From Anthoceros angustus (taxonomy: Eukaryota; Streptophyta; Anthocerotopsida; Anthocerotales; Anthocerotaceae): DNA of 64,000 bases. Shown here one piece after another: positions 23,681 to 36,279 of the stretch. Made by a program: the position numbers and the translations under genes. Location: NCBI GenBank assembly GCA_010909165.1, contig MU008149.1, positions 186,001-250,000 on the forward strand, in the 5' to 3' direction. The notes below the pieces were generated by a model that saw nothing but the letters and a program-made list of their open reading frames with translations, made no database searches and was not told the DNA's origin. The first letter of the stretch is position 1; each line of letters starts with the position of its first letter.

Positions 23681-24213
23681 TTCTGTTAGGATTTGGCTGT
23701 CAGATTATCTCTGAGGTTTTGCTATCCTTCCTTTATTAGTAGCTGACCAGAACAGACTCAGCTTATGCTGCTGCAAATGAGAGCTACGCCCCTTAAGGAC
23801 CCAGAACATTTTTTCTTTCTCGCCTGCTGGCAAGTGTGCTATACCTACGCAGAACTGGATGACGTCTCCCTGTGGCTATGCTTCAGTGGAAGGCTATTTA
23901 TTTTACCCACATTTCTGTGTGTCAAATTTGCTTGTTTGGAAATACGTAGCCCCACGTGACCGTGGAGTAATTGCATACAATTTGTTGCCTGGTTTCTGTA
24001 ACTGGGTCAGCTACATGTAAACAAAGCGAAACTGGCAGGCTTGGATGCGGCAAAAATGTCGCACATTTTGGTCAGAGGATGCTTGGGCTCCGTTTCAGCT
24101 ACACAATTTCGTTTCCGAACCGGATCTACAGGAACAAACCTGTGATGTATGTAAATAGCTCTATCTTTGGCTGGAGTGGAGGCTCAACTGCAACAAGTGC
24201 CGCCATGGGTAAC
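23681..24213 (-). pseudogene. Dynein heavy chain C-terminal relic (copy D)
   Basis: This segment aligns by eye, in the same orientation, with the end of dynein copy A (about 55,750-56,370). It covers 3' flank, last exon, intron and the penultimate exon. Recognisable parts on the - strand include a decayed last exon (HLPAGEKEKMFWVLKG), matching LPAGEKESKFWVLRG in copy A. A small remnant of the penultimate exon, near YITGLFL, also survives. Frameshifts and deletions destroy the frame. The homology stops at about 24,213, inside what is an intron in copy A, where dioxygenase sequence begins. Confidence 0.8.
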
Positions 24214-24944
24214 GGAGCCGGGTACTTCCCGTCGCTCAGAACCTCTGTCAGCTCTCCTACATCGACGATGAGCGCGTTCCGGACGATGGGAATGGTGACT
24301 CACTGCCGGTCCACCCAGAACTGCACTCCCGGCTGGGTGTCCTGCTGCAGGAGAGTGAAGAGGTTGTAGTCGGTGTGCGGGAGCAGGTCGGGCACTGGGG
24401 CCCGGGACTCGTCTCGATCCTGCTTCGGGTAGTTGCACGGCACGCCCAGCATGTGGAGCTCTCCCACGCTCTCCTCCATGAAGGAGGATGGCAGGCCCAG
24501 GCCCTCGGAGAGCAGGTCCATGAAAAAGTGCACGAACGTCTTCACTCCCGCCATGTACGCCGGCATCACATCCCTGGAACCGGATCGGTGGCCGGGAGTG
24601 TGAGAGGGGGAGACTCTATCATCTATCACGCACATAATATTGTCATGCAAGACAGCATGCCATGCTGGCGGTGTGGCGCTTTAGACCTCGCACAAGGCAA
24701 GGCAAGGCAAGGGAGTGTACATGTACACGGCCAGCAACCAGGTGGTAGTGCTAGAGTACCCCATCTCGGCGTCGGGCCAGACCTCGTCGGGAGTTTTGTG
24801 CGAGGCGGGGAAGACCTGGATGCGGAACACCTCTCGGTACGACTTGAGGACCTCGTCGCTGTCGGGGTCGCTGATCTTGTGGATGTAGCCTTCCACGGCG
24901 CCGATTTCGTGGCCCGGGACGCTGTGCAGCCTGTGCTCCAGAGG
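24214..24944 (-). pseudogene. 2-oxoglutarate/Fe(II) dioxygenase fragment, truncated at both ends
   Basis: The exons 24,760-24,944 and about 24,214-24,573 (- strand) read as a plant 2-oxoglutarate-dependent dioxygenase of the isopenicillin N synthase-like class. Recognisable pieces are SDEVLKSYREVFRIQVF, LHMLGVPCNYPKQD and LLPHTDYNLFTLLQQDTQPG, which carries the first two iron ligands of the HxD motif, and IVRNALIVDVGELTEVLSDG. A TGA stands where the family usually has tryptophan (DRQ-stop-VTIP), at about 24,298-24,300. Sequence after LSDGKY, including the last iron-binding histidine and the RxS motif, is absent because the fragment runs into dynein intron DNA. No first exon was found upstream. 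It cannot encode a working enzyme. The substrate class cannot be told. Confidence 0.85.
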
Positions 24945-25633
24945 CTGGGAGACCATTGAAGTGTTTTCTGCTAATTCATTTGGTAATGAAGTGCATAGTT
25001 TCATTAACCTGCCAAAACGAGTGCGAAATGGCGAAGGAAATTGCAAAGGGTGCACACCAGCACAAGAGCATACTCAGCCTATAATGATTCTATTTCTTCC
25101 AGCGTAATACGATTACCATCTTGTACCTCAAGATTTTCCCCAGGAAGTTACACGTTTCAGCACCACGGCTTATCAGGAAGGATCTGTCAGTCGTGAAAGA
25201 TAAACGACATGTAGCTGAGGCGGTACAAACAAACTGGCAGATTTGGCAGATTTATCAGAGTCTGATGCCAACGATCTGTGACAACACTTTCTCTGCTTAG
25301 CAGCATAACTTTATAGATAATATCATCAAGCAGCACATGGCTGCTGCTACTTGACAACAACAGCTGATTTGCACTGCAGGACAAGGTTTTCACACGTACA
25401 TGGGATAAAACTATCTGTCCACATAACTTACAAAAGTATTTTTAGTTACCCTATTTCCCATACCTCGCCATGAGAAATCTACGAGATTATATCTCAATAC
25501 CCAATCATGGACCACAATTGCAGTAGGCGCACAAAAATTACTGATTTATGGGCGGGCATAATTAGTATTCCACAAAAATAAATACCAGTACTTAGCATGT
25601 GTTGAGGTAGAGAACCATCTCGCGGACCTGCTT

Positions 25634-28600
25634 TCAGCCAGTGTTGCGCATACCAGCAGCAATACCGTTGATGGTGATGAGTAACGCATCTCTCAACTTC
25701 GGATTGGTCTCATCCTGCCTCAGACGGCGCAAAACCTCCACCTGGAGCATGTTGATGGGATTGAGATAAGGCAGCCTGCTTTCAATCAGGCGACGCAAAG
25801 TCTTGTTATTCTCCGATAGCTTGTGGTGGCCAGTGATATCCCGCACATGCTTCTCCGTGACATGGAACTCATCACGCAACTCTTTCCCAAGCTCTCGCAC
25901 ATTTTGCGAGACAAGCACATCCTCATAATGCTTCGTTATAGGCATATCTGCTTTAGCGAGAACCATCTCAATCAGGTCCACTGTTGACTGGAAGAATGGC
26001 CACTCCTTGTACATGGCCCTTAGCTCGTCCCTGTGCCCCTTCTCCATAGCTGCCTGCAAGCCCTTACCCACACCTAGCCAAGCCGGGAGCACAGACCTAG
26101 TCTGCGTCCAGGCGAAAATCCACGGGATAGCTCGGAGCTGTGTGATGCCTCCACTGCTCTTCCTCCGGGTAGGCCGACTTCCTATGTTCAGGTTCCCCAG
26201 CTCAGCTTCAGGTGTAGCTTCGTGGAAATACTGCAAAAACTCCTTCGTTTCGAACACAACATGGCGGTAGTACTTCCGCCCTGCATCCGAAATTTCGTCC
26301 ATCACAGTTCTCCATGCAGCAGAGCGTGGTGGCACCGGGGGGTGCACAGTTGCCAGAAGAACTGCCGTTGTATATATCTCAAGCTGTCGGATAGCTGTCT
26401 GGTTCAATCCAAATTTAGCTTGGATCATCTCTCCCTGCTCCGTGACTCGCAACGTTCCCTGCATGTTGCAATTTCAACAGTTAAACTCCCACCATTCCCA
26501 TCACACAACTGTTCCAGAGTCGAACGAACAAGAACCAGCTAGACCGCGTACCATGACGGAGCCCGGTGGCTGAGACTGAATAGCAAGGTACATAGGCCCT
26601 CCACCTCGTCCTACACTTCCCCCACGCCCATGGAAGAGGGTGATCTTGATGTTATACTCCTTACAGACAGCCACGACATCTTCTTGCGCTTTGTACAGTT
26701 CCCAGGCAGCCGTGAATCGTCCAGCATCTTTGCCTGAGTCGGAGTATCCGAGCATGACCTGGAGGATTTCACAACTGTCAGCATTATGGCAGAAAGGAAA
26801 CGAGAGTTAGGAAAAGGAAGTCTCTCGAAAAAACGGCATGGTTTGGCACCTCCTGATGGGATTGATGATTGGCAATGAGATGCTCTCTATACCAATCAAG
26901 GGACAGGAGCTTGCGGATAACATTTCCTGCATCTCTCAAGTCGTCCACCGTCTCGAAGAGCGGGACCACACGCAAGCTGTCACAGCACAAAAGGGCTGTG
27001 ATCTTAAGCCACACGATCTTGAACTTCCGCGTACACATCATTGGCACACAATGGGACACAAAACCGAGGTCCAGAAAAGACTTACGTAGTGCCGGGCAAA
27101 CTTTTGCCCAGATCTCCCGAGACTGATAGCCGTGCCTCCTTTTGTAGGAGCTCCACAGCTAGTACGTCACTTGCCTGCAGACGTGAGTTAACATCAACAG
27201 TTAAAATGGGAACTCCTCCAACCATTAACCCAACCTGTCCCAGTTAGTGTACGGAAGGTATCCCACCTCATGCGCCATGGAAATAACGTATGCCCCGAGA
27301 GAGCTGGAACCGAGTTCTGCTGCGACGCGGAAGGTTGCCAAGACTTCTCTGACTTCCGGTGAGACCTGAAAAATCCCAGGCAGCGGCCATCATGGTGGTG
27401 GTTAATGCCAAAAGTATGCGGAGGCGCATGTCAATCAAGAGCATGGTGCGGGTCAGGAAATGTCAAGCAAGATCAAAGACATGTACCTCGATAGTCGGGG
27501 GGATAAGGGGCCTTTTGCCTTTAAGCTCCGTTGTAAGGAAATCAAGCTTCTTGTCCTCATCCCAATCACTGTACTTGCCAATGTCTAAGAATGCTGTGAT
27601 AGCATCCAATGCTTCCGCATGCTTGTCAGACTCCTGGAAAATGGAATCGCCCAAGTTTAACCATCAACACGGGCTCTGGCAAATAACCAGCAGGGCCTAG
27701 TAGGTTACTTAAAGCTTCAATTTTATACCTGTCGTAAATCAAGTTTCATCAAGGTCATGCCGAATGTAGTCACATTCCTGATGAGATCAGCGAGATGCCC
27801 ATCAGCTAACACCTGTGATCCACGTGATTCCTGCAGAATCACAGTAATCCTGTGTAAGAGGATGCTTGTCATCTAGCAAACATACAGAGAGGAGTGATTG
27901 CTGCAGCACATACCAGAGACTTGTGGCACAGAAGTAAAACATCCAAGAGTTTCTCTTCATTTTCGTAGTACTCGTCCGCCTCGAAGTCAGATGGGAGACC
28001 CTCCAGAAGATTCTCTGCTCTGCGTCTTGTATTCACAAGCTGCAAGCCAAATGTACGTGTCAACTACTTTCCTCCAAAGCCAACAGTTGCAATAAAGTCA
28101 CTCACGCAGCTTGCACATACCTTTGACCTTATGTGCCCTAAGACGACCCTGTAGGGAGCAATGTCTGGCCTTCCCCCTGCACTTGGATTTAGGAGCTTGT
28201 CTACACTTGATGGCAGGTTCGCTTCGGAGGCGTTCCTCTTCTTGAACACTGAAGTAGAGAAGGATGTTCCAGATGGGTGTCTGGGTGAAGGTGCCGCTTC
28301 ATTTGATGAATCAGCATTCCCGTTTGCACCGTTCACATGCACTGCACCATTTCCATTAAGCTTCGGAGACAACGATGGGGAATTGACCTCTGGGGTAGGC
28401 GTGCCGTCTGTGTCATTCTGGCCAGACAAAGGGCAGAGATCCATGCAATCATAAGTCGACAAGCTCCCGTAGTGACAAGAAGAATCCACTAAAACTTCCA
28501 CGAGCACAAGACCATTCATGTTTAGAGGATCTACCAAATGCAAGGCTGCAAGGTTCGGTATCGCTATGATAGGAGGAACTGATACACCATCCGATGGACC

Positions 28601-30900
28601 TGGCATTCCACAAGATGAAACAACATGAGGCTCATTGAGCGCACAGTCGCAGTCGGAAAATATTCAGAACTTCCAAACAATTTACCTGAGCATGGAGGCA
28701 TGTCCGCACCGGTGGGAAGGTGGGGTGGGACAGTCTCGTAACCTGACAATTTCCCTTGGTCCCTAAGGGTTCGTTCCTGAAACCAGTTAACATGATGATG
28801 GTCCTCATGGTGCTCATGATCTGAAAAAGTCCAGTCGTTACTCGTAAGGACAAGCAGTGGGATCAGATTAATTTGCAACCAGTGAAGCACGCACACTCAA
28901 CCTGCACTTTCCCTGAGTCAGAAAGCATTTGAAACAAAATATCCAGCAATGAGGTACCAGACTTCCGAACCACGCATCGCATTCACATTATCAGACCAGC
29001 ATATCATTGACAACAAGTTCCTCTCACTAACCGGAGTTAGAGCCAAGGCACTAACCTTTTTTAAGAATGTCATATGCAAATTGCGCTAGTTCGTCACTGC
29101 AGTTTGTGACAGACAACTCAAAACGAAGGCTATCAACCTCCCGTAAGAACAGATCAGCTGCAATCCACCTCGCCAGGTTTGAGACTTCTCTTGTCACCTG
29201 CAAAATGGCAAGACGATAACACAAAAGATTGAATCTAATGGATAGAGCAGAACAAACTCAAGAAACCTCATGTTTCCCACTAGCTAGGGACAAAAGTCCG
29301 AAGAAGAAAACGCTGCAGTCAGACGGTAACGTACCTTTGCAGTGACATTTGGATTTCCATCTCTGTCTCCACCAATCCATGAACCGAATTTTATAGGAGT
29401 ACAAGTTAATGGAAGTGACCTGCCGGTGTGCTGAAAGACACAGCCACAAAGGTAAGTGGACTTTACAACAACTGGAGTATCTGCATTCTTGTAAAATCAA
29501 CACTTTGACCTGACCAGCAACAGATTTCGAGGGCATTCAGGTACGTACTCTCTTGAGCGCACCGCTGACACGTCGCAAGTATTGAGGCACAGCTCTCCAG
29601 AGTGTTTGCTCAACGATATGCAGGCCTGATCAGTCGATATGTTAGGGCAAACTCGAACCCATGAGGCTATGCTAGATAATGGTTAAAGCTGATGGTAGAA
29701 GCTGACCTCCGCGGGCTTCGTCCAGAGGTGTGGGCTTCCTGCGCCTCAATTCATCAGTCTGCCACAAGGAGGTTATTTCCCTGACCTGCAAGAACAGTAC
29801 TCACCAAGATTAGAAGGGTAGACTCAGCGGTAAGAGTTTGCACTAGGAGCGGAAGGTCGAAAAGGTAAAATGCCCAGACTTTACCAAGTCCTCAATCAGC
29901 AATTCCTTCTCCTCCTGAGTCAGATCCGTCCGGTCGTTTCTCTCAAGAAGATGCTGCGCAGCACGCAATAAGAACCGAGGGAAATTGAGACTCCATTCCT
30001 ACCAACAGACAGAAAGCGGCAGCGAAGGGCAAGAGGGGGAGATGTAATTACCGCGACGCGCAGATGCTTGTACTGCAAGGTTCGGCGATTGATCTGAGTT
30101 GGGTGCGCAGTAAGCACAATTTCCACTTCCTGCGGCAAGACGGAGCGAACGCCGTGAGCAAACGGACAGCTAACCAACAAGGTGAACGAAAACATTGAAA
30201 GGCGGAGTTGGGTTACCTGCTTCGCGACAGCGTTGTACAGCTGGTCAGGGGACATCCCCTGCTGTATGAGGTTCTTGAAGACATCGTCACAGGACTTGGA
30301 GACATGACCAGGCATACGCGTACGACGCACCCTGCACGCACATATTCGCGCACGAGAGTGAAACCAACCCCGAATATCCGCACAAACTCCAAGATAGCAA
30401 ACCTACGGCGCAACCCGGCCCTCCGCAATCGGCCAGCCAGAAGCCACGCACCTGTGATGAGTCTCGGCAATTCCCATGAGGTTGAGGTAGTGACTGAAGG
30501 CCCGGGCAAGGGGAACTGCTTCCTCGGTATCGATACTGGACAGTTCCTTCTCAAGCTGGCTCGAAAGCCACTCCGCAGCGTCAGACACTCCCGCCGTGCG
30601 CATATTGACGGCACTCTGCTCACAAACAAAGCGGACTTCAGAAACCCCTCACAACGGGAAGCTCCGGAGCAGCAAAGGTGCGCCATTCCCGCACGAATTC
30701 CACGCCTCATTGCCCCCACAGCCGCACCAAGCCCGAATTCTCACCTGCGCCAGAAGCCGGATTCGATCCACCTTGTCCGTGAACTCCTGCCCGACCTCAT
30801 GAAGCAGCGTGTCGTTGAGCAGGTTCCCGAGCAGATGACAGTCGTCATCGAAGGCCTGGAACGAGATCTCCTCCGCAATGTCATCCACGGTGTCCGTCAT
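25634..30900 (-). CDS. PPC4: Bacterial-type phosphoenolpyruvate carboxylase (BTPC)
   Basis: The enzyme adds bicarbonate to PEP to give oxaloacetate. Nineteen in-phase exons give 1103 residues: 30745-30900, 30452-30615, 30217-30331, 30052-30129, 29885-29953, 29707-29785, 29549-29625, 29335-29430, 29056-29197, 28686-28820, 28121-28599, 27914-28039, 27729-27830, 27487-27633, 27267-27365, 27086-27174, 26850-26976, 26552-26758, 25634-26458. The start [20 protein letters not shown] matches plant BTPC and lacks the phosphoserine N-terminus of plant-type PEPC. Active-site blocks are intact: [51 protein letters not shown]. The end is RNTG, the BTPC form; plant-type enzymes end QNTG. The long exon 28121-28599 encodes a Ser/Pro/Asn-rich, probably disordered insert ([20 protein letters not shown]) typical of BTPC. 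In other plants BTPC acts as a subunit with plant-type PEPC; partners here are not visible. The gene symbol follows Arabidopsis usage. Confidence 0.96.
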
Positions 30901-33900
30901 GTTGCCGGCCCCTCACACCTCCAACCAGGCTGAGCTCGCAGACGCCTCCCGACCCAGCGCAGGCAGCGCCAATTCCCCGCGGCCGCAACCGGGAACAACG
31001 ACAACAAATCTCTCCTCTGCTTCGCGCCAAGAAGCAGCCGACGCCACCAGCCTCACCCGCGCGGGTAGGCAAAGCCTCTCCTTTTCCACCTAATCCAAGC
31101 ACTGACTTCCACCTGATTCATGCGCGCTCACAGATCAACAGCGGCCGGCATCGGCTCCGCAGCGGGCATCTCCACACACACGCACGCACAAACACAAGAG
31201 GCTGCGGCCGACTGGGACGCGAGCCGCGTCTCAAACTCGTCTCGCGTCTCAAGACTCGCGTCTCAAAACTCAGGGCTCCTCTCACTCACTCGGCTCCGAG
31301 GTGCACTGCGAGCGTCTGGGGCCAAGGCGGAGGACGGGGAGGCTTTGAAGCCCCCGGCGGCTCGGTGCTCGGTTCTGGTGGCGGGCCCGGGCGGATTGGG
31401 AACCACAGAAAGAGAGTGGACAAGTTCCGGTGCCTTGGTTGGCACAGGAGCGGGGGAAGAAGGTGCGAGGCATATTCGCCTCACATGTCTGAAAGCGTCG
31501 CGAAGCAGGTCGTCTGACGGGCTGCCCATGTGCCTACAGTCACAGCTTGACCATATACGGCGGGCCCGCCGCGTGATCATCACGTACCATGACAGGATAT
31601 TATACCGTGCCGGGATTGGCGACCGCTTGACAGTGGGTGACAGTGGGTGACAGGCAGTCAGAGCGACAGGCCCAACACGAAAGAGCCTCCACCGCTACTT
31701 CACTCTGACGGGCTCATCCAGAACCGCGACCGGAAACCAGAAACAGGAAACAGGAAAAGGGGAAAAAGGAAAAAGGAAAAAGGAATCACGCATTCTGCAA
31801 ATTTCAACCAATTGCCCAATAATTTCAAAGTACGTAGCTACCTACCCTGACAGCCGTGATACCGTATCACGGATTCCGGCCACCAAAATAACGGAAGCTC
31901 TCGCCGCCTGCCGCCTCCGGAAACCAGCACAACCCTCCTGGACCTGGAGTCCTGTACCCTGTACTCCTTCGCTGCGAGTGTACGTAGGGATGGGGACAAG
32001 CGTTACAACAAAACCAAGTCTTGTACAAATGATCTACCACAAGTTAAAATAGCAACTATTAAAGCTTGTTATATTTTGCTGAATACTTCTAAGCATATAT
32101 AGTAGATTTACTTTTAATAAAACATACCGAGTACTGCTTCTAAATAATGAATTGGATATAATATATTCATATATATAGGTACAACTCACCTAAGTTAGAT
32201 AAGAGTATCCAATGATACGTCTCATGAGACCAGAATTATGTGAAAATCTATCTTAATACAGATTTAGATATTTGACTCAAAAACTGTCCCCGTATACAAT
32301 GATTTAGATGCTTGACTCATAACGGTCATTGTCCATCATCTTCTTTAAAAATCTATGAAGACGACGAAGAAGAAGGTGTCCCAAAATTTCTTCTTTTTTC
32401 CTATGTCCCAACATGCCATGATTTAGATGCTCGACTCACATATTATTCCTTGGGGATGACAATGTCTAGAAGTTTCACAAAATATCCTTACAACAATGGC
32501 ATAGATGCTTGACCCAATCATCGTCGTGCACGTAAGGATTTAGATGCTCTACTCACATATTGCTCCTCAAGGACAATGATTTAGATGCTCAACTCATATT
32601 TTACTCCATGACGTGGAGACAAGAGGGTGAAAGTGCCACACACACATATATATAGGGTATAACATAAACTCTTTGCAGGTAGCACAAATTATGGTGTGCA
32701 CACAACCTAAGTGAACATTAATATATTCCTACTAAGCACATTTAGAAATTCCATAGCTTAGCAACGTGTCACTAGGATTCGATTCACAATATGGTAACTT
32801 ACAATTGTAAAACATTATTGGAAACTTAGTGATCACTCGAGATAGCTACCTCAACTTCAAGTTTCTTATGCTACCATTTTCTACCAGTTGTGGTCGACAC
32901 ATGGGTTGCCTGTGCTCACCAACCCCACTATTTTTGAATCCCATCAGAAAAGTAGGTTGTTCAAGGGCTATTGACCCTGTCTGGGACTTTCTTTATTAAG
33001 GAGCAAACAAGGGGGATCCCGATCTAGTATTGATTTACTCAAATTGATTGGATGAGGGGACCGTATCATGGTGATATGTTTCTAAACTTATCTCTAAGAA
33101 GAGTGTGGAGTTCTTATCTTCCCATGTTGGGTGTGTTGTCCACTCCTTCCAAGAAGTGGTTTTCGAAGGAGTCAGCACTATGCTTTATGGTCATTATGTT
33201 TGTGGTGGTTTATAACTCATTTTGTCTTATGCACTAAAATATCCTTCAACCTCACATGAAAATCCGCACTCTTGAAAATATGTTCTTCTTGTCCAGTCTC
33301 ATGCACTTGCCATGTATGAATTGATATAGTTATAGATTAAATTAGGTACAAAACAGAACCTTTTAGTCTCTTGATTATGGGAATCTATTTATATTATTTA
33401 ATAAATTTTATTTAAAGGATATGCACAAAAGGTTGGTTGAAATTTAGACCGTTGTTATTAATTATATTAAATATAAATAAAAATTATATAAAAACTAGGT
33501 ACTTCTATCTGAATTCTTCTATTTTATGTATCTCACAATAGTATGCACGTGTGATAAGCGAACGAGTTTGTGGAGGACGGTAACATGCTTTCTCAATAGT
33601 TTAGCACACTGTAGCAGCATATGATTGGCGGGTGCAGGGCAAGAAGGAGAAAGTTCCCTTGCGCAGGAAAAAGCAAAGGTGGGCGGCCTCGGCTCACATA
33701 GGACAAGAAGGCAAGAAGGCGAAGTGTCGGGATGACGCTTCAAAGTTGGGCTCTGCACTAGTGGGCCAGTGCGGCCTGCCTCGAGGCCTGTCAAGAGGCG
33801 TCAATCGATGCAGCCCGTCCCCGTGCTGGGAAGCTTCCCGCGTTACGCCGTGACCTAAACTTTAAGACCTAGATAAGCTGTGACCAGCCACCAGCCGGGC

Positions 33901-36279
33901 TGCCCTGCCGGAGAAAGTGATATCGTTTTTGTCAAGGATCCTGAGATTCCTCCTCCTTCACCATCGCCTGGGCCATGGACTGGGCCATGCCCAATTGCCC
34001 ATCAACAGTGTGCACACATCTAACCACCGGAACCACCTCATTGCTCATTGCTCCCCGTGAAGCGGACAAGAGGTGGACCCTCGCATTCCACGGTCCACCC
34101 ATAAGGAAGGCAGGTCACCGACGATACAATACCTGGTGGCCGGTGGCAAAGCACCTGGCATGTCCTGGGCTGTGGGCTGCGAGGAGTCCGGCTCTCGCAT
34201 CTGCTGCTCCTAAGCCGTGCCCACTAAGCTGCTTCCAAGTTGCAAACCATTTTGTTTGTGGGGCCTGAGAAAAGAGGTGCACCTGCCCCTCCTACCGCAC
34301 CACCAAGTTGAAGGGATATCCTTCAACCTGGAAGGCCGAACCTGGCCCCTGGGAGTCATCAGCGACCCAGCAAACAGACAGACGGAATCAAGTGTCCCTG
34401 TTCCGGCAGCATCTCGAGAAGAGCGTTTGTTGATAACCCCTGGGCTGCAGGGCTTATCAATCGGCTATTTCCGGCCGAGGTAACCACAAATAGCCCAGTT
34501 AACGCCCCCCGCAGGTGCCTCACTCTCCAAAGGTGTCAGAATCGGAGGTGACTCGCCACAGCGGCACTTTCTGGATTCTATTCAACCTGCGTCCGCATTG
34601 GCCCACCCAAAGGGGGAGGGGCCGCCCGGCAGGGCCTCCACGCTGAATGCGGTTACCACCGCCCTCTTGGTACTGTGCTTGGTGTCACTGTGGTCTCCAG
34701 TTCTGGCTGGACCGGCCGTTGGAATCCGCTACCTTTCTTCAGAATCTTTCCTCTTCAGGGGGCCACAGATGATGTGCTCGAGCTTGGAGTGTTGTGTGAC
34801 ACAACACGGTGCTTACCTGCTTATAGAATGTGGGCAAATCTCACCTTGGAAGCTGCTGCCTGCTACGGACTGTAGCATTATCTTAGTAGACTGTAGAACT
34901 AGTGCGCTGTGATGTCATGCAGCACTTTCGAGATGATCTTCCCTGTGGGTTTCGGACAGGGCCCACGCATCCAGCCCTTATTGACCGCTTTTATAAGCGC
35001 AGAACAAGGGTGAGCTCTCATTTGGTGCATTCCTGTCGTCGTCTGTTGCTTCTTGCCATCGTGCTGTTGACGGTTGTGGAGGGCCGAAGCCTTCATAAAC
35101 ATATCCGTATTCCTGGCGTCACAATTCGTCAAAAATTGTGGCTTATGCACTCCAGCCTCATCCATGTGTCTTGTGACATATCCGTAGCGAGAGCCGGGGC
35201 AGCTTTCCGGTCATCAGTCATGTTGATGAACCGTCAGGACTCTCTCATCATACATATAAAGCTGCCACGAAATGCCACCACCGTACTGCTCGAATTCAAA
35301 AGAAGAGGGCCACTGCATGTATTGGAATTCAGGCCACATTCAGCCGACCATGTGTCCAGAAAGAAAGGATCGGCGAGGGTTGAGGGAAGATATCACCGGG
35401 GATGACGAAACCAGACCCAAAAGTCGTCGAACTGTGTCCATTCCAGCTAGGTAGTTAGGACTTGGAAAATCTTGCAGGAGTTTTGTGTCCACTCTCGGGA
35501 GTTGTGCTGCCCATGACCATGAACCAGGTCCAAAATCTAAAACGGCACATGAAAAGCACAGAAATGACAACGAGTAGGGAACCGTTAGCATGGCGAAGAG
35601 ACACCATGTGTACCACATGCTCGAGGTGGCACACGACAGTCCTCAGTTTCACGCGCAGTGGCACGTGCTGCAGGTGTGAGAGCAAGACGTCCCTTTGGTT
35701 GGCAGGAGCAGTTTTGTGGGCGTGGCAAGAAGGAAATACAGAAACACCTCCTCTTGGCCAAAGATCACCCTTGTATCCCACTGGATGACATGAAGTCAGC
35801 TAGCTGCTTCAAGCCGACAAATGACAAATGCATTGGGAACAGCATCCTCCTCAGCTGAAAAAGCAGCTTCAGCAGCACATGACCTCAACTCTGCAGGCTT
35901 CCCAAGATTGTGCTCCCATCAGGGAGCATCCCTTTTTACGATAGGGCCATCATCCGAACACACAGGCTAAACTTTTAGGTCTGAGACAACAACGCGAGGG
36001 TCTGCAGTGCGGCCACTAGAATACAACGCTGGAGCCTACAGGCAGATGATCTCACAGATGAGAGGCAACCAAGAACAGTAGCTAGTATGAAACAGTAATG
36101 AATCGACCTAGAGGGAGCAAAACACTTCGAGAACAACTCTTTGGCCATAAGCTGCCATGATCTTACACTGCCTTCTTGAAGGTACTACTTGCAAAACTTT
36201 GATAACTCCTCATACACGGGAAGCCCATCTGGAAACATGTCACAGTCTTCACGACAAGAAACATCCAAGAAGTCTCCGG
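30901..36279. other. Long intergenic stretch, no gene recognised
   Basis: The first 0.8 kb, GC-rich with CTC/GCG runs, is the likely promoter and 5' leader of the PEP carboxylase gene. From about 31.75 kb it has A/G-rich repeats (aaaaggaaaaagg type), then AT-rich DNA to 33.5 kb with the GATTTAGATGCT repeat. Mixed DNA from 33.5 to 36.2 kb has only short ORFs. One, at 34,598, looks like a signal peptide but begins with TTG and has no family match. Confidence 0.45.
32261..32596 (+). repeat. Spaced GATTTAGATGCTYGACTCA repeat, six copies
   Basis: Copies begin at 32,261, 32,301, 32,420, about 32,500, 32,537 and 32,578, all in the same direction. The motif is 19 bp with 0-5 changes. Spacing varies (40, 119, about 80, 37, 41 bp) and the spacers differ. 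This is not a CRISPR array, because unit length and spacing are irregular and the host is a eukaryote. Confidence 0.75.

Noticed and set aside
24214-24944. Functional 2-oxoglutarate dioxygenase
   Set aside because: An in-frame TGA, absence of the final His and RxS motifs, and no first exon make it a fragment.
32261-32596. CRISPR-like array
   Set aside because: Repeat spacing is irregular, repeats vary, and the host is a eukaryote.
34598-34912. Possible secreted small protein
   Set aside because: The frame starts with TTG, no ATG precedes the hydrophobic segment, and no family match or transcript signal was seen.
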